A stretch of 64,000 nt of DNA from the NCBI GenBank assembly GCA_947589385.1, contig CANPZW010000005.1:1-64000 (forward strand), read 5' to 3'. Shown piece by piece: positions 7,215 through 18,100 of the stretch (its first letter is position 1; the number at the start of each line of letters is the position of its first letter). The notes beneath the pieces are model-generated. The model did no database searches, had not been told where the DNA came from, and saw nothing but the letters and a program-made list of their open reading frames with translations. The position numbers and the translations under genes are program-made. Origin of the DNA: an uncultured Clostridia bacterium. GTDB lineage: Bacteria; Bacillota; Clostridia; Christensenellales; Borkfalkiaceae.

Positions 7215-10187
7215 GTGAGCGGAAATATGACAAAATTACTCGGAATAGACGTCGGTTCGACAACCGTTAAGGCAAGTGTGACCGACGGCGAAAAAATTTT
7301 ATACACTTCCTACGTACGCCATTATTCGAAGGTGAAGGAAACCGTTCTTTCCGAACTTGAAAAAATAAGGGCACAGTTTAAGGGCGACTTTTCCGTCGCT
7401 ATGACGGGCAGCGCGGGGCTTGGGCTTTCGCAGCGCAGCGGCGTTGCCTTCGTGCAGGAGGTGCAGGCTGCGTTTATCGCCATACGCAAGTATTATCCCG
7501 ATACGGACGTGGCGGTGGAACTCGGAGGCGAGGATGCAAAAATCATCTTCGTAACGGGCGGCACAGAACAGCGCATGAACGGCAGCTGCGCGGGCGGTAC
7601 GGGCGCTTTTATTGACCAGATGGCGACCCTTCTGAACATTTCCGTTTCGGAAATGGACGAATACGCTCTCCGCGCCGAGAAAACTTACCCCATAGCGTCG
7701 AGGTGCGGGGTTTTCGCAAAGTCCGATATCCAGCCCCTCATAAACCAGGGCGCAAGCAAGGAGGATATCTCGGCTTCAATCTTTCAGGCGGTTGTAGATC
7801 AGACTGTATCCGGGCTTGCGCAAGGGCGGAAAATCAAGGGACGTGTGCTGTTTTTAGGCGGTCCCCTGCATTTTTTGAAGGCGCTTGGCAAGGCTTTCAA
7901 AAATACCCTTAAACTTTCGGACGAGGACGCAATTTTTCCCGAAAACGCACCCTGCTTTATGTCTTTGGGGGCGGCTTTGTACGCGGCAAATATTCCGCCG
8001 CGAAGCATCGACGGCATAATTTCTGATATTTCCGCGGCAAAGGAGAGTGACGGCGTCGTAACCGGCAAGCCACTTTTCGCAAATAAAGAGGAATATTCGG
8101 AATTTGTAAAACGCCACAGGGCGACCGACTTGAAATTCGCGGACATAGCCACATATTCGGGCGATTGTTACATAGGCATAGATTCGGGCTCAACCACAAC
8201 AAAACTTATGGCGCTGACCCCCGATTTCCGCATACTGTGGTCGCATTATCAGTCCAACAACGGTCAGCCGCTTGACATAGTTATAAATAAATTAAAGGAA
8301 TTTTACGCCCTCTGCGGCGACCGCGTTAAGGTTGCCGGTTGCGCCGTCACGGGCTACGGCGAGGACCTTATAAAAAGCGCATTAAAGGCTGATTTCGGGG
8401 TGGTGGAAACTATTGCGCACTTCAAAGCGGCTCTGCATTTCAACCCCAAGGTCGATTTCATAATAGACATAGGCGGTCAGGATATAAAGTGCTTTAAAAT
8501 CAAGAACGGCACGATAGATTCCATTATGCTAAACGAGGCGTGCTCCTCGGGCTGCGGTTCGTTCATACAGACTTTCGCCCGTGCTATGGGCATGGAAACG
8601 GACGAATTTTCCCACGAAGGACTTTTTGCGAAACACCCCGTGGAACTCGGTTCGCGGTGCACCGTATTCATGAACAGCGCCGTGAAACAGGCACAAAAAG
8701 AGGGCGCGGGGGTAGATGACATCTCCGCTGGCTTGTCCTCGTCGATAGTGAAAAACGCGATATATAAGGTCATTCGCGCATCCTCCCCCGACGAGCTGGG
8801 GGAAAACATAGTGGTGCAGGGCGGGACCTTTTTAAACGACGCCGTGCTGCGCTCTTTCGAGCTGGAAACGGGCAAAAACGTAATACGTCCCGGCATTGCC
8901 GGTCTTATGGGCGCTTTCGGCGCGGCTTTGTATGCGAAGGAAAAAATGTGCGGCGAAAGCACGATTCTCACCGCGGAAGAACTGGAAAAATTCACATATA
9001 CCTCGCAATCGTCCATTTGCCGCGGCTGTACTTCCAACTGCAACGTGAACATAATCCGCTTCGGCGACGGCAGAAAATATATTTCGGGAAACAAATGCGA
9101 GCGCGGCGCGGGGCGGAAACCCGCTTCGGATGAGCTGGACATATACGCATATAAGCAGGAACGTCTTTTAAAATGCGTGACGGGCGCGAATGCCCGAACG
9201 GCGGACGGCGGCGGTAAAAAACAATCGAAAAAGGTTAAAAAGGGCAGGGTAGGACTGCCTTTACAGTTGGGGATGTACGAACAGCTTCCCGTTTGGGCTG
9301 GCTTTTTCGAAAGTCTCGGCTTCGAGGTTGTGCTTTCCGAAAAATCCTCGCGCAGCCTGTACTTCAAAGGACAGCACACCGTCGCGTCTGATACGGTATG
9401 CTATCCCGCAAAACTTATGCACGGGCATATAGAAAGCCTTTTGGATGCGGGCGTGGATTTCATATTCCTCCCCTGCGAAAGCTATAACGTTGACGAGCAT
9501 TGCTCTGCAAACCATTATAACTGTCCCGTAGTCGCCTACTATTCCGAGCTGTTGAAAGCGAACAACGAAAGGCTGACGGACGACAATTTTTTAATGCCTT
9601 ACATAGACCTCAATATGAGGGGCAGTACGATAAGAAATCTGCATAACGTATTGCGTAAATACCGTTTTTCAAGGCATGAAATAGGCAAAGCGCTGGACGA
9701 GGGTTTCAGGCGGCTTGAAAGCTACCGCGCCGACGTCGCGGCTAAGGCGGATGAAATTCTGGGGAAAGCCGGGAAGGCGGGCAAGCAGGTGATAATTCTT
9801 GCCGGCAGACCCTATCATCTCGACAACGAAATAAACCACGGGGTCAATAAATTGCTTACGTCGTTGGGGCTTGCCGTGCTGTCCGAGGACTCCGTATATG
9901 AAAAGAGCGAACCCGTTAAGGTCAACGTACTCAACCAGTGGACGTATCATGCGCGGCTTTACCGCGCGGCAAACTTCGCGTGTTCCCAAAAAAACGTCAA
10001 CCTCGTGCAACTTGTGTCTTTCGGGTGCGGGATAGACGCCATAACCACGGACGAAGTCCGCGCCATTATGGAAAAGAACGGCAAGCTATATACCCAAATA
10101 AAAATAGACGAGATAAACAACCTCGGCGTAGTAAAAATCCGCCTGCGCAGTATGCTTGCGGCTATCGAGGAGGCGGAAAAAAAGTAA
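7215..10187 (+). CDS. 2-hydroxyacyl-CoA dehydratase activase-type ATPase (double BadF/BcrA module)
   Basis: The 990-residue product has two ASKHA-fold BcrA/BadF ATPase modules. Module one (about 8-265) opens with GIDVGSTTVKAS and contains SCAGGTGAF; module two (about 321-585) opens with GIDSGSTTTKL and contains ACSSGCGSF. A cysteine cluster follows (Cys602, 605, 609 and 628), probably an Fe-S site. The C-terminal third (about 680-930) is a DUF2229/HgdB-like region. Characterised HgdC activases use ATP to inject an electron into 2-hydroxyacyl-CoA dehydratases; these long homologues are widespread in anaerobes and their substrate is not established. The start could be GTG 7215, with GGAG at good spacing, or ATG 7227. 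The companion gene begins 3 bp after the stop. In many Clostridia the two parts form one polypeptide of about 1400 residues. Confidence 0.88.
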   Translation: MSGNMTKLLGIDVGSTTVKASVTDGEKILYTSYVRHYSKVKETVLSELEKIRAQFKGDFSVAMTGSAGLGLSQRSGVAFVQEVQAAFIAIRKYYPDTDVAVELGGEDAKIIFVTGGTEQRMNGSCAGGTGAFIDQMATLLNISVSEMDEYALRAEKTYPIASRCGVFAKSDIQPLINQGASKEDISASIFQAVVDQTVSGLAQGRKIKGRVLFLGGPLHFLKALGKAFKNTLKLSDEDAIFPENAPCFMSLGAALYAANIPPRSIDGIISDISAAKESDGVVTGKPLFANKEEYSEFVKRHRATDLKFADIATYSGDCYIGIDSGSTTTKLMALTPDFRILWSHYQSNNGQPLDIVINKLKEFYALCGDRVKVAGCAVTGYGEDLIKSALKADFGVVETIAHFKAALHFNPKVDFIIDIGGQDIKCFKIKNGTIDSIMLNEACSSGCGSFIQTFARAMGMETDEFSHEGLFAKHPVELGSRCTVFMNSAVKQAQKEGAGVDDISAGLSSSIVKNAIYKVIRASSPDELGENIVVQGGTFLNDAVLRSFELETGKNVIRPGIAGLMGAFGAALYAKEKMCGESTILTAEELEKFTYTSQSSICRGCTSNCNVNIIRFGDGRKYISGNKCERGAGRKPASDELDIYAYKQERLLKCVTGANARTADGGGKKQSKKVKKGRVGLPLQLGMYEQLPVWAGFFESLGFEVVLSEKSSRSLYFKGQHTVASDTVCYPAKLMHGHIESLLDAGVDFIFLPCESYNVDEHCSANHYNCPVVAYYSELLKANNERLTDDNFLMPYIDLNMRGSTIRNLHNVLRKYRFSRHEIGKALDEGFRRLESYRADVAAKADEILGKAGKAGKQVIILAGRPYHLDNEINHGVNKLLTSLGLAVLSEDSVYEKSEPVKVNVLNQWTYHARLYRAANFACSQKNVNLVQLVSFGCGIDAITTDEVRAIMEKNGKLYTQIKIDEINNLGVVKIRLRSMLAAIEEAEKK

Positions 10188-10190
10188 TCT

Positions 10191-11450
10191 ATGGAAAAAA
10201 TCCGCGACTACACAAACGATTATCCCAAGTGGGAAAAATCGATGAAAAAAACGCATAAGATACTTGTGCCAGATATGCTGCCCTGGCATTTTATGCTTTT
10301 CGAAAGACTTCTGAAACTTGAAGGCTACGACATAGAGGTCTTGAAAAACGACAGCCGCACCGTCATAGACGAAGGGTTGAAGCACGTCCACAACGATACC
10401 TGCTATCCCTGCCTGTGCGTGGTGGGGCAGTATATCGACGCGTTGAAAAGCGGCAGATACGATTTGGACAAGACTGCGGTTATGATAAGCCAGACGGGCG
10501 GCGGATGCCGCGCTTCAAACTATTTGTCGCTTATAAGAAAGGCGATACATTCGGAATTTCCGCAAGTGCCCGTGATTTCTTTCAACCTTTCGGGACTTGA
10601 AAGGCAATCCTCTTTCCCCATGACGGCGAAGCTGTTTCTGAAATTCGCGTATGCAATCATATATGCAGACTCGCTAATGTGGTGCTATAACCAAACGGTC
10701 CCCTATGAAACCGTTTCGGGCGACTGCGACAAGGTGCGGGACAAGCTTTTGGATTATATAACGGACAAGTTCGAGCACGGCGGATACCGTAAGTATAAAA
10801 AGATTAACAGGCACATTATAGATTCTTTCGCCGAAGTGCCTCGGTCGGGCGCGAAGAAGATAAAGGTCGGAATAGTGGGCGAAATTTACGTCAAATATTC
10901 CTATCTCGGAAACAACAACCTTGAAAAATTCCTGCTTTCGGAAAATTGCGAGCCTATCGTGCCGCCGCTTATGGACTTTGTTTTATACGTCGTTGCGAAC
11001 TCTTTGAACGACGCAAAATTGTACGGGCTGGGCAAATTCAAGGCGAAAATTTACGGCATAGTTTACCGCCTGTTGCGTAAAATGCAGAAGAATATCCGCG
11101 AACAGTTTATCGGGGAGGGTACTTTCGAACCCGTTCACGATATAGAATCGCTCCGCCGGTTTGCCGACGAAGTTATAAACCAGGGCGTAAAAATGGGAGA
11201 GGGATGGCTTATTCCCGCCGAAATGGCGGCTTTTGCCCAATCGGGCGTTCCTAACATAGTTTGCGCGCAGCCGTTCGGCTGTCTCCCGAACCATATTGCC
11301 GGCAAGGGCGCCGTACGTTCGCTTAAAAAGCTATATCCCGAAATAAATGTCGTTGCGGTCGATTACGACCCTTCCGCAACGCGGGTAAACCAGGAAAACA
11401 GAATAAAGCTTATGCTTGCAACCGCAAGGGAAAATCAAGGCATAAAATAA
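10191..11450 (+). CDS. HgdB-like partner of the activase (acyl-CoA dehydratase-related)
   Basis: The 419-residue product belongs to the 2-hydroxyacyl-CoA dehydratase-like/DUF2229-associated family. Conserved cysteine segments such as NDTCYPCLC (near residue 65) and CAQPFGCLPNH (near residue 360) are likely Fe-S or active-site cysteines. It begins 3 bp after the 990-residue ATPase gene, so the two products are made together and probably form one complex. In related genomes this sequence is usually the C-terminal part of a single fused protein. Its stop codon lies inside a perfect inverted repeat shared with the convergent XRE gene. The substrate is unknown. Confidence 0.82.
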   Translation: MEKIRDYTNDYPKWEKSMKKTHKILVPDMLPWHFMLFERLLKLEGYDIEVLKNDSRTVIDEGLKHVHNDTCYPCLCVVGQYIDALKSGRYDLDKTAVMISQTGGGCRASNYLSLIRKAIHSEFPQVPVISFNLSGLERQSSFPMTAKLFLKFAYAIIYADSLMWCYNQTVPYETVSGDCDKVRDKLLDYITDKFEHGGYRKYKKINRHIIDSFAEVPRSGAKKIKVGIVGEIYVKYSYLGNNNLEKFLLSENCEPIVPPLMDFVLYVVANSLNDAKLYGLGKFKAKIYGIVYRLLRKMQKNIREQFIGEGTFEPVHDIESLRRFADEVINQGVKMGEGWLIPAEMAAFAQSGVPNIVCAQPFGCLPNHIAGKGAVRSLKKLYPEINVVAVDYDPSATRVNQENRIKLMLATARENQGIK

Positions 11451-11480
11451 ACCGCCACACGGCGGTTTATTTTATGCCTT
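11437..11480. terminator. Bidirectional terminator containing both convergent stop codons
   Basis: Two perfect 20-bp arms (starting AAGGCATAAAATAAACC) flank an ACAC loop. Each arm encodes the last residues (Gly-Ile-Lys) and the TAA stop of one of two convergent genes. The core GGCGG/CCGCC stem is followed by TTTATTTTAT in both directions, so this is a shared rho-independent terminator. Confidence 0.85.
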
Positions 11481-11763
11481 TAAGAATTACGAGCAACGCT
11501 TTTTTCTGCTCTTCGCTGAGATTTCTGATTCTTCTGATTATTTCGGCGTCCGATTCTTTTTCGCTTTCGCCGTCTTTGAAAAATTCCGAAAGGGTCATTC
11601 CGAACGCCCCGCAAATCGCTTTAAGCGTGGAAATTTTCGGCTCGGTTTGCCGCGCGTAGATGTTATTTACCGTAGATTGCGTAAGCGCGGCTTCCATGGC
11701 AAGATTATTTATAGACCAGCCCCGTTCTTTGCGGAGTTTCTCTATTCTTTCAAGAATATCCAT
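11467..11763 (-). CDS. XRE-family helix-turn-helix transcriptional regulator
   Basis: The product is a 98-residue Cro/C1-type regulator. The HTH occupies about residues 5-60 (LRKERGWSINNLA, then ALTQSTVNNIYAR), followed by a charged tail. An upstream in-frame TTG at 11769 exists, but ATG 11763 with AAGG upstream is the better start. Two operator-like repeats and a TATAAT box lie just upstream, consistent with autoregulation. A consensus promoter pointing the other way, towards the giant surface-protein gene, overlaps one of these repeats. The regulator may therefore control that gene; this is inferred from position only. Confidence 0.88.
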   Translation of the reverse strand: MDILERIEKLRKERGWSINNLAMEAALTQSTVNNIYARQTEPKISTLKAICGAFGMTLSEFFKDGESEKESDAEIIRRIRNLSEEQKKALLVILKGIK

Positions 11764-11783
11764 AATCAAATGACCTTGCTTCG

Positions 11784-11853
11784 ATTATATAACCCATTTG
11801 AGTTAATATATTAACCCTCAAAGCTTGACAATCTAACTCATTTGGGTTAATAT
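11784..11853. promoter_or_regulatory. Divergent promoter/operator region between the XRE and giant surface genes
   Basis: Plus strand: TTGACA (11825-11830) and TAATAT (11848-11853) have an ideal 17-bp spacer. Minus strand: TATAAT at 11784-11789 precedes the XRE start. Two 14-bp imperfectly dyadic sites, AACCCATTTGAGTT (11791-11804) and AACTCATTTGGGTT (11835-11848), lie in these promoters, and a GTTAATATATTAAC palindrome sits at 11802-11815. These look like binding sites for the XRE protein. Confidence 0.65.
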
Positions 11854-12194
11854 CATAGTTGCAAAGCGTATAAAAATAGAGTAAATTCTTCAAAATCCGA
11901 TAAACATTTTATTACTAATGTCGAAAATTCACTCATAATGATAAATTTGAACATTATTTAATTTAAAATCTTCTAAATTAGTGCTTTAACGCCAAATTTT
12001 GCAAGATTAAATTTCATTTAGTTACAATGCTAATAATAAGATGTTTATAATTGGAATTAAGTCTGTTGACCGAATATTATATAGGTTCTATATAATAATT
12101 AAGTACGTGCATAATGCGCGCATGCAATGCGGTTTAGGGCTTTTTTATTTTGTATGCTATATTTGATTCAAGGGAAAACAGAAAGGAGTTAATA
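11854..12194 (+). promoter_or_regulatory. AT-rich leader of the giant surface-protein gene
   Basis: This stretch has no gene. It holds a second promoter candidate close to the gene (TTGACC at 12066-12071, with TATATA or TATAAT 17-19 bp further on). A GC-rich partly palindromic patch (GCGCGCATGC, about 12115-12125) is followed by a T-rich run at 12141-12150 that might act as a weak attenuator. AAAGGAG precedes the ATG at 12195. Confidence 0.45.
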
Positions 12195-15100
12195 ATGCAA
12201 AAAAGACAAAACAGATGGTGGGTAACGGTAATTCTGTCGGTACTTATAATAGCGGCAGTTATTTTGTTGTTGCTTTTCCGTCCAAATTGTGCGGAAATCG
12301 TAAACGAATATACGATAACTTTTATCAGCCGCAACGCGGAGGAAGAAGGAATCGTCCATAAAACCATTAAGGTCAAGCACGGAGAAAATATTCCCTTTGA
12401 CGAAGTCGAAACCCCGCAGGGCTACGAATTGCTTGAAGACGGGTATGTTTTCGAATATACTTTTACGGGCTGGTATAAAGAGGGCGACTCGGAAGATAAC
12501 CTTGTCGAAGGGCAGGTTACCGCAACCGAGGACGCAAGCTATATAGCGGCTTATATAGGCACGCCCAAAGGTCTTGACAGCGATACATTCCTCGTGCGGT
12601 TCTATGACAGCGTGACGGGCAAACTTATGGTTCCCGTCGAAGGCGAAGCCGTGCAAACGGTAAAAAGGGGAGAAAACGCCGTCGCACCCACGGCGCCGGA
12701 GCACGAAGGCTACGACTATCCCCCCGAATGGAGCCATAGTTTTGAAGGCGTTACGGGCAACCTTAAAATCACCGCCCGTTATATGCCGAGCCAATATAAT
12801 ATAAACAAACATATTCTGGGCGAAGTCGAAACGGATAAAGAATATTTCAATATGGAAATGCGCCCCGCAAGCCCCGGCGACCGCGGTATGCTTAAATTCG
12901 TAGATTGGTATTGGACGTCCGATTTCAGCGGAGAGCCCGTTTCGGAGAGCGCGCTTATGGAAGCGCGCGATATGAACGTTTATGCAAAATACAGAATAGA
13001 CTTTGCGGGCGTTGTAATCGCGCACGTAGGAGGCGATTTCGAATACGGCGGCGAAGAGGAAACGCTTTTGCTGGACGGAATGATTCCCGACGGTAGGCTT
13101 GAATATTCTTGCGAGTGGACGGCTGTCGCGCCCGACAAGACTACGTCGGACAAGACGGCGGGTGGTGAAGGCGGAACGACTTTCACCCTTTGCAATGCGT
13201 CGGGCCGCGATATCGCCGGTGAATATAGCGTACAGGCGCTTGTTAAAGCCAAATATAAATCTCGCGACGGCGCCGAAGTGCTTGTTTCGGACGAAATAAC
13301 GGTAAAGCAAAATTTCAGTTTGGGCAAAAGAGCCGTTTCCGCAGAAATTATGAGGGCGGGAAGCAGCTTCACGTACGGAACCGCGCCCGACGTATCAATA
13401 AACTTCTCGGGCTTCCAGTATGACGATTCGCCCTCACTGTTTAACGATAAATATGTATTTACCTATAATAACGGGGCAAGCGTATTAAAAGAAAAATTGC
13501 CCGTAGGCAATTATACGGTCAGCGCGGAAATAGAGGAAACCGACAACTATTCTGTAAATATCGTAAACGACAACGCCGTAACGGTAAGGATAGACAGGAA
13601 GGATTTAAACGTAATTCTCGAAACCGAGGACTTCACATACGGCGACGGAGAAGTTACAAGTCACTTTTCAATAGATTACGATACATTTGTATATGGCGAA
13701 AGAGAGGACGCGCAGAATATCATAGGCGAACCCATATATGCCTATACGCTTAATAATCAGTCGTACAACGCAAGCGCGCATACCTATGTCGATGCGGGCG
13801 CTTATACCGTAAAAATTACGGGCTTTACAAAAGTTCCAAACGGTAATGTGGGACTTAATTACGCCGTCAACTGGCGCGACGCCACATCCAGATTCAACGT
13901 TGATAAACGAAGCGCGGAAGTTTCGCTGGAAGTCGGCAAGGATACGCTCACGTACGGCGAGGAGCAGACCTACGAAATAGACGACGGCGAAATTCTTGAA
14001 GAGGACAGGTCGTCTTTCAAGTGGAATTTTACATTCGCGTTTAATTCTGCCGACGGAACGAAAGTTAATGAAAACTATACTTATAACAATCGGTTGTTCG
14101 ATGCCGGCGAATACACCTTGACCGCGGCTTGTTCCGAACAAAACTCCAACTATAATTCGATTTTAATTAACGGAAACGGCAAAAGGTTCACCGTCGGCCG
14201 CAAGAAATTAAATATCTCCGCCCGTACAAACGGCGAATACGTTTACGGCGACGACGTAAACGCTTCGCCGGTATTCGACGGATTAGTCGAAAGCGGCGTT
14301 GAAAGCAGCGACCTTAAAGCTTCGGACGTTAAATACGGCTTCACCAAGGAAAACAGCGAATACGTTCACGATATTTTCGGCGCCGGCAAGTACAGCGTAA
14401 AATATGTAAGCGGCTATACTTCAAATAACTATGAAATTACAGCGGGTGAACCTTTTGAGTTTAACGTTTCTCCCAAAACGCTGAATATAACCCTTTCAAC
14501 GAAAGACGGCAAAAGCGAATATTACTACGGCGACAATCCCGAAATTGTAATAACGTTTGCCGAGGACGAGTTCGTCGGTGAGGACGGTAAAGACAAAGAC
14601 GCCCTTTTCGGTGATAAATATTCCGATTTCGAATACTTCAAAGGCAGTGAAAAGTACAGTGGAGATTATTTTAACGCCAATGCCGAATATTCGGTTGAAA
14701 TTGGTCTTAAAAACGACCGTATTTGCGGTAATAACGAGTATGGTACGGGCAACTATAAAATAAAGGTCAACAAACTGACGTTCAAATCCGCACCCCGCCC
14801 CGTAACCCTTACTTTGAACGCCGGAAACGGAATTTACGGCGAGGACGCACCTGTTTATAATTATGAAACGACTTCGCAACTGCAATTTATAGATAATGAT
14901 GAAGCTGCGTTCAATTTCAGTTATGTTTTAAGTTATATACGTTTCAACGAAAGCGGCAGCCATGACTTCACGCCTGCGGACGGCTCGCTTTATCCTGCCG
15001 GACAATATCATGTTACGCTCAAATACAGCGAAAATTCCAACTATAAAATCGATGTGGTATCTGCAAGTTTCGATGTTTCCCGCCGTGCGGTGACCGTAGA

Positions 15101-18100
15101 TTTATCCGCTACGGGCATAACTTACGGAGAAGAAGCGAATTTCGCATACACATATACCCAAGAGGGCGAATCAAACGGCGTTCTTGCGGCGGATAAAGAG
15201 CTGTTTGAATCGGCGTACACATATAGCCTTACCAAAAACGGTTCGCCTTACACCCATAGCGGAAGATATTACGGCGCAGGCGACTACGTCTATAACGCAA
15301 CTTTTGCCTCGGAAGAAAGCAATGTTTCCGAACTTCTGAAAAACTACGATATATCCTATGCCGACAGCGAGGGAGTGAAATTTACGGTAAGTAAAAAAGC
15401 GCTTTCCCTGTACGTAACGTTTGATGACATAGTTTACGGTCAGAAAGTTACCGCACCCGTACCCGTAGCCGGCGGATTTGCCGCGGGCGAGGGCTTATCC
15501 AATCTCGGCGGAAAAATCGAATATACTCTTAACGGTAAGTCCTATACCGCGGAACAATTTGCGGCTGAACCTATTCCCGTTGCAAATTACACCATTCTGA
15601 TTAAAACTGATTGTTTCAAATCGGAAAACTATGACATTTCCTATAATAAGAATGCGGGAGGCGGCAGTGTTTCAGATACATTCATCGTTTCCAAACGCAA
15701 CGCAACCGTTTCGGCAGTCATGAAGTCGGACGGCGAATATGTTTACGGCGGCGCAAATAAGCCCAAATACGAATACGTATTTACCGTAGAACCTTTGGCA
15801 AACGGCAAAGAATCATTTGAATTATCCGCGCAAGATACTGCGTTTGCGTTCAATCTCGACGTTAAGTACTCCAACGATAAAGTAAATAACGCCGCGTACG
15901 TATCCGGAAACAAATACAATGCCGGCGAATATACCGTTACGGTCGTTGCGGCTGCTTCCGACCCTAACTTTAATATAAAAAATACAAACAATAAGCTCAC
16001 CTTTACCGTTAAAAAGGCAAAATTGAATGTAAGCCTTAAAGGCGTTGCCGAAAGCTACGAATACGGCGCTGCCGTAGCTCCCGAAGTGGAATTTACGGGT
16101 TTTATAACCGAATATGCCGATAATTTCGAAACGGCGGGAATAGAACTTGTCCGCGGCGCAAACCGCACTGATATTTTCCGCTATAAAAACGGTTCTGGTA
16201 ATTTAAACAGCGTAAAGAACGTAGGCAATTATTCGGCTTTCATCGCTAATGATTCCGCTACCTATTATAAGTCCGAAAATTATGACTTCACCTACGATGC
16301 GGCGGAGCATAACTTCAAAATAACTCCGAAAACTCTGAACGTAAACTTCGAAAAGTCAACAGATAAAGATTATGAAAATCTGATATACGGAGATGTGCCC
16401 GGAACTTTAAGTCTTTATAGGGTTGCTTTTAACGGGGAGGACATGGCTTACGGCGAATCCGCCGAAACGTTATTCTCTCGCTACGACAGAACCGTAGCTT
16501 ATTATGTCGGTGAACAGCGTTATACTCCTGCGGCATATTTCAACGCAGGCAGCTACACTTTGAAAGTTGTGGGGCTTAACGACGGAGAAACTTACGGCAA
16601 CTATGTTCTCAAAATTGCCGAAGAAGGTTTTGCCGTTAAAAAGCGCGTTCTCTCCGTATCGGAAGTAAACGGAACAACTTTTGAATACGACGGCTCGGAG
16701 CACCGTATCCAACAGCCGGTAACAGTTAAAAATGTAGCGCAGGGCGAAGCTAATGAAGCGGCTTACAGTCTTGCTTATAATTTCGAAGAAGGCAAAAATT
16801 ATAAGGACGCCGCAAGTTATACGGTATCGTTTATTGTTACGCCCACTTCCAACTATGAGGTGGAAAATTACAGCGGTTCCTACACCGTAACTATTTCAAG
16901 AAGGGCGATTACTCTTTCCGCACAGGCTTCTGACGGCACCTATGGTGATTTCTACGCGGAAGCAGTGAATGGCGGCAGAGCTCCCGTTACGCAAATAAAG
17001 GTCGGCGGAAAGAACTTCGCGAACGGCGAAAGTTTTGAACAAATCGGTAACCCCGCCATAACGCTTTTCAGAAATTCCCAAAAATATGAATTATCGGCGT
17101 CAAATTATTATGACGCGGGCAAATACACCGTTAAACTCAACGATATTGAAAGCGGCGCTTATAGCTACGGAAACTACGATATTACCGTAATCGAGTGTAG
17201 CTTTACAATCGCGCCCAAAGAAATTAAAATTACCGGCAACCAGGTTCTTCCGCGGTTGAAAGGTGAAAGATGGACCTGGACTTATTCCAAATCCGAAGGT
17301 GATTTCTTCGAATTTACGGGTTCAGTAAAGTTAAAATCCGTATCCGAAGATAAATATTCGGCAAATGGCGAAAGCGATTTCAATAAATATTTCGAATGGG
17401 AAGGCGGAAGCTACGATATCAAGGTGAACGGAATTTCCGTTAAAGAAAATTTTGTGTTCTCTTATAATCTTTCGCTGATGCTCAACGACAGCAACTTTGA
17501 AATCAATCCTCCCGCCAGTAAGGTATATAACGGTAGTGAGCAGTCTTTCGCAATAGAGGTGACAACCGGAGAAAGCGAAATAGAGGGACTTTACACAATC
17601 CAATACAGCGAAAACGGCACGGGTGATTGGCAAACCAATGCGCCTCAATTTAAGGACGTTACTAAAAAAACCTGGCATTATCAGATTATTTCCACATATT
17701 CCTCTGCGGTTGAAACAAACGGTACGTTTGACGTGGAAATTACGCCCAAAGCGCTTACGGTCGAAAAGCCCACAGACGTTTCAAGGGATTATAACAATAA
17801 AGCGGAAGAAGTTAAACTGCTTATAATCAACGGAGTAATCAAAGGGGAAGAAAACCCCTATACGATAAGTAATGAGGTGAGCGGAAATACTTCCGACGGA
17901 AGTATCGTAAACGCGGGTTCTTACACTGTAACCTACGATGTGAAACTGACAAGTGAAAATTACAGCCTGTCCGTTAAGGAATACAGTTATAATGTCGAAA
18001 TAAGTAAAGCAAAACTTATAATAGACAATTCCAAGGTAACCGTAAGCGGTCTTAAATATAACGGCAACGAACAGACCATACCCGCTGACGAACTTATTAA

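Noticed and set aside
8477..9379. 300-residue open frame antisense to the activase gene
   Set aside because: Opposite-strand shadow of a well-supported gene; Ser/Pro/Lys-rich composition typical of such artefacts.
12189..13310. 373-residue open frame antisense to the start of the giant gene
   Set aside because: It mirrors the coding frame opposite, has no ribosome site, and its sequence shows no family features.
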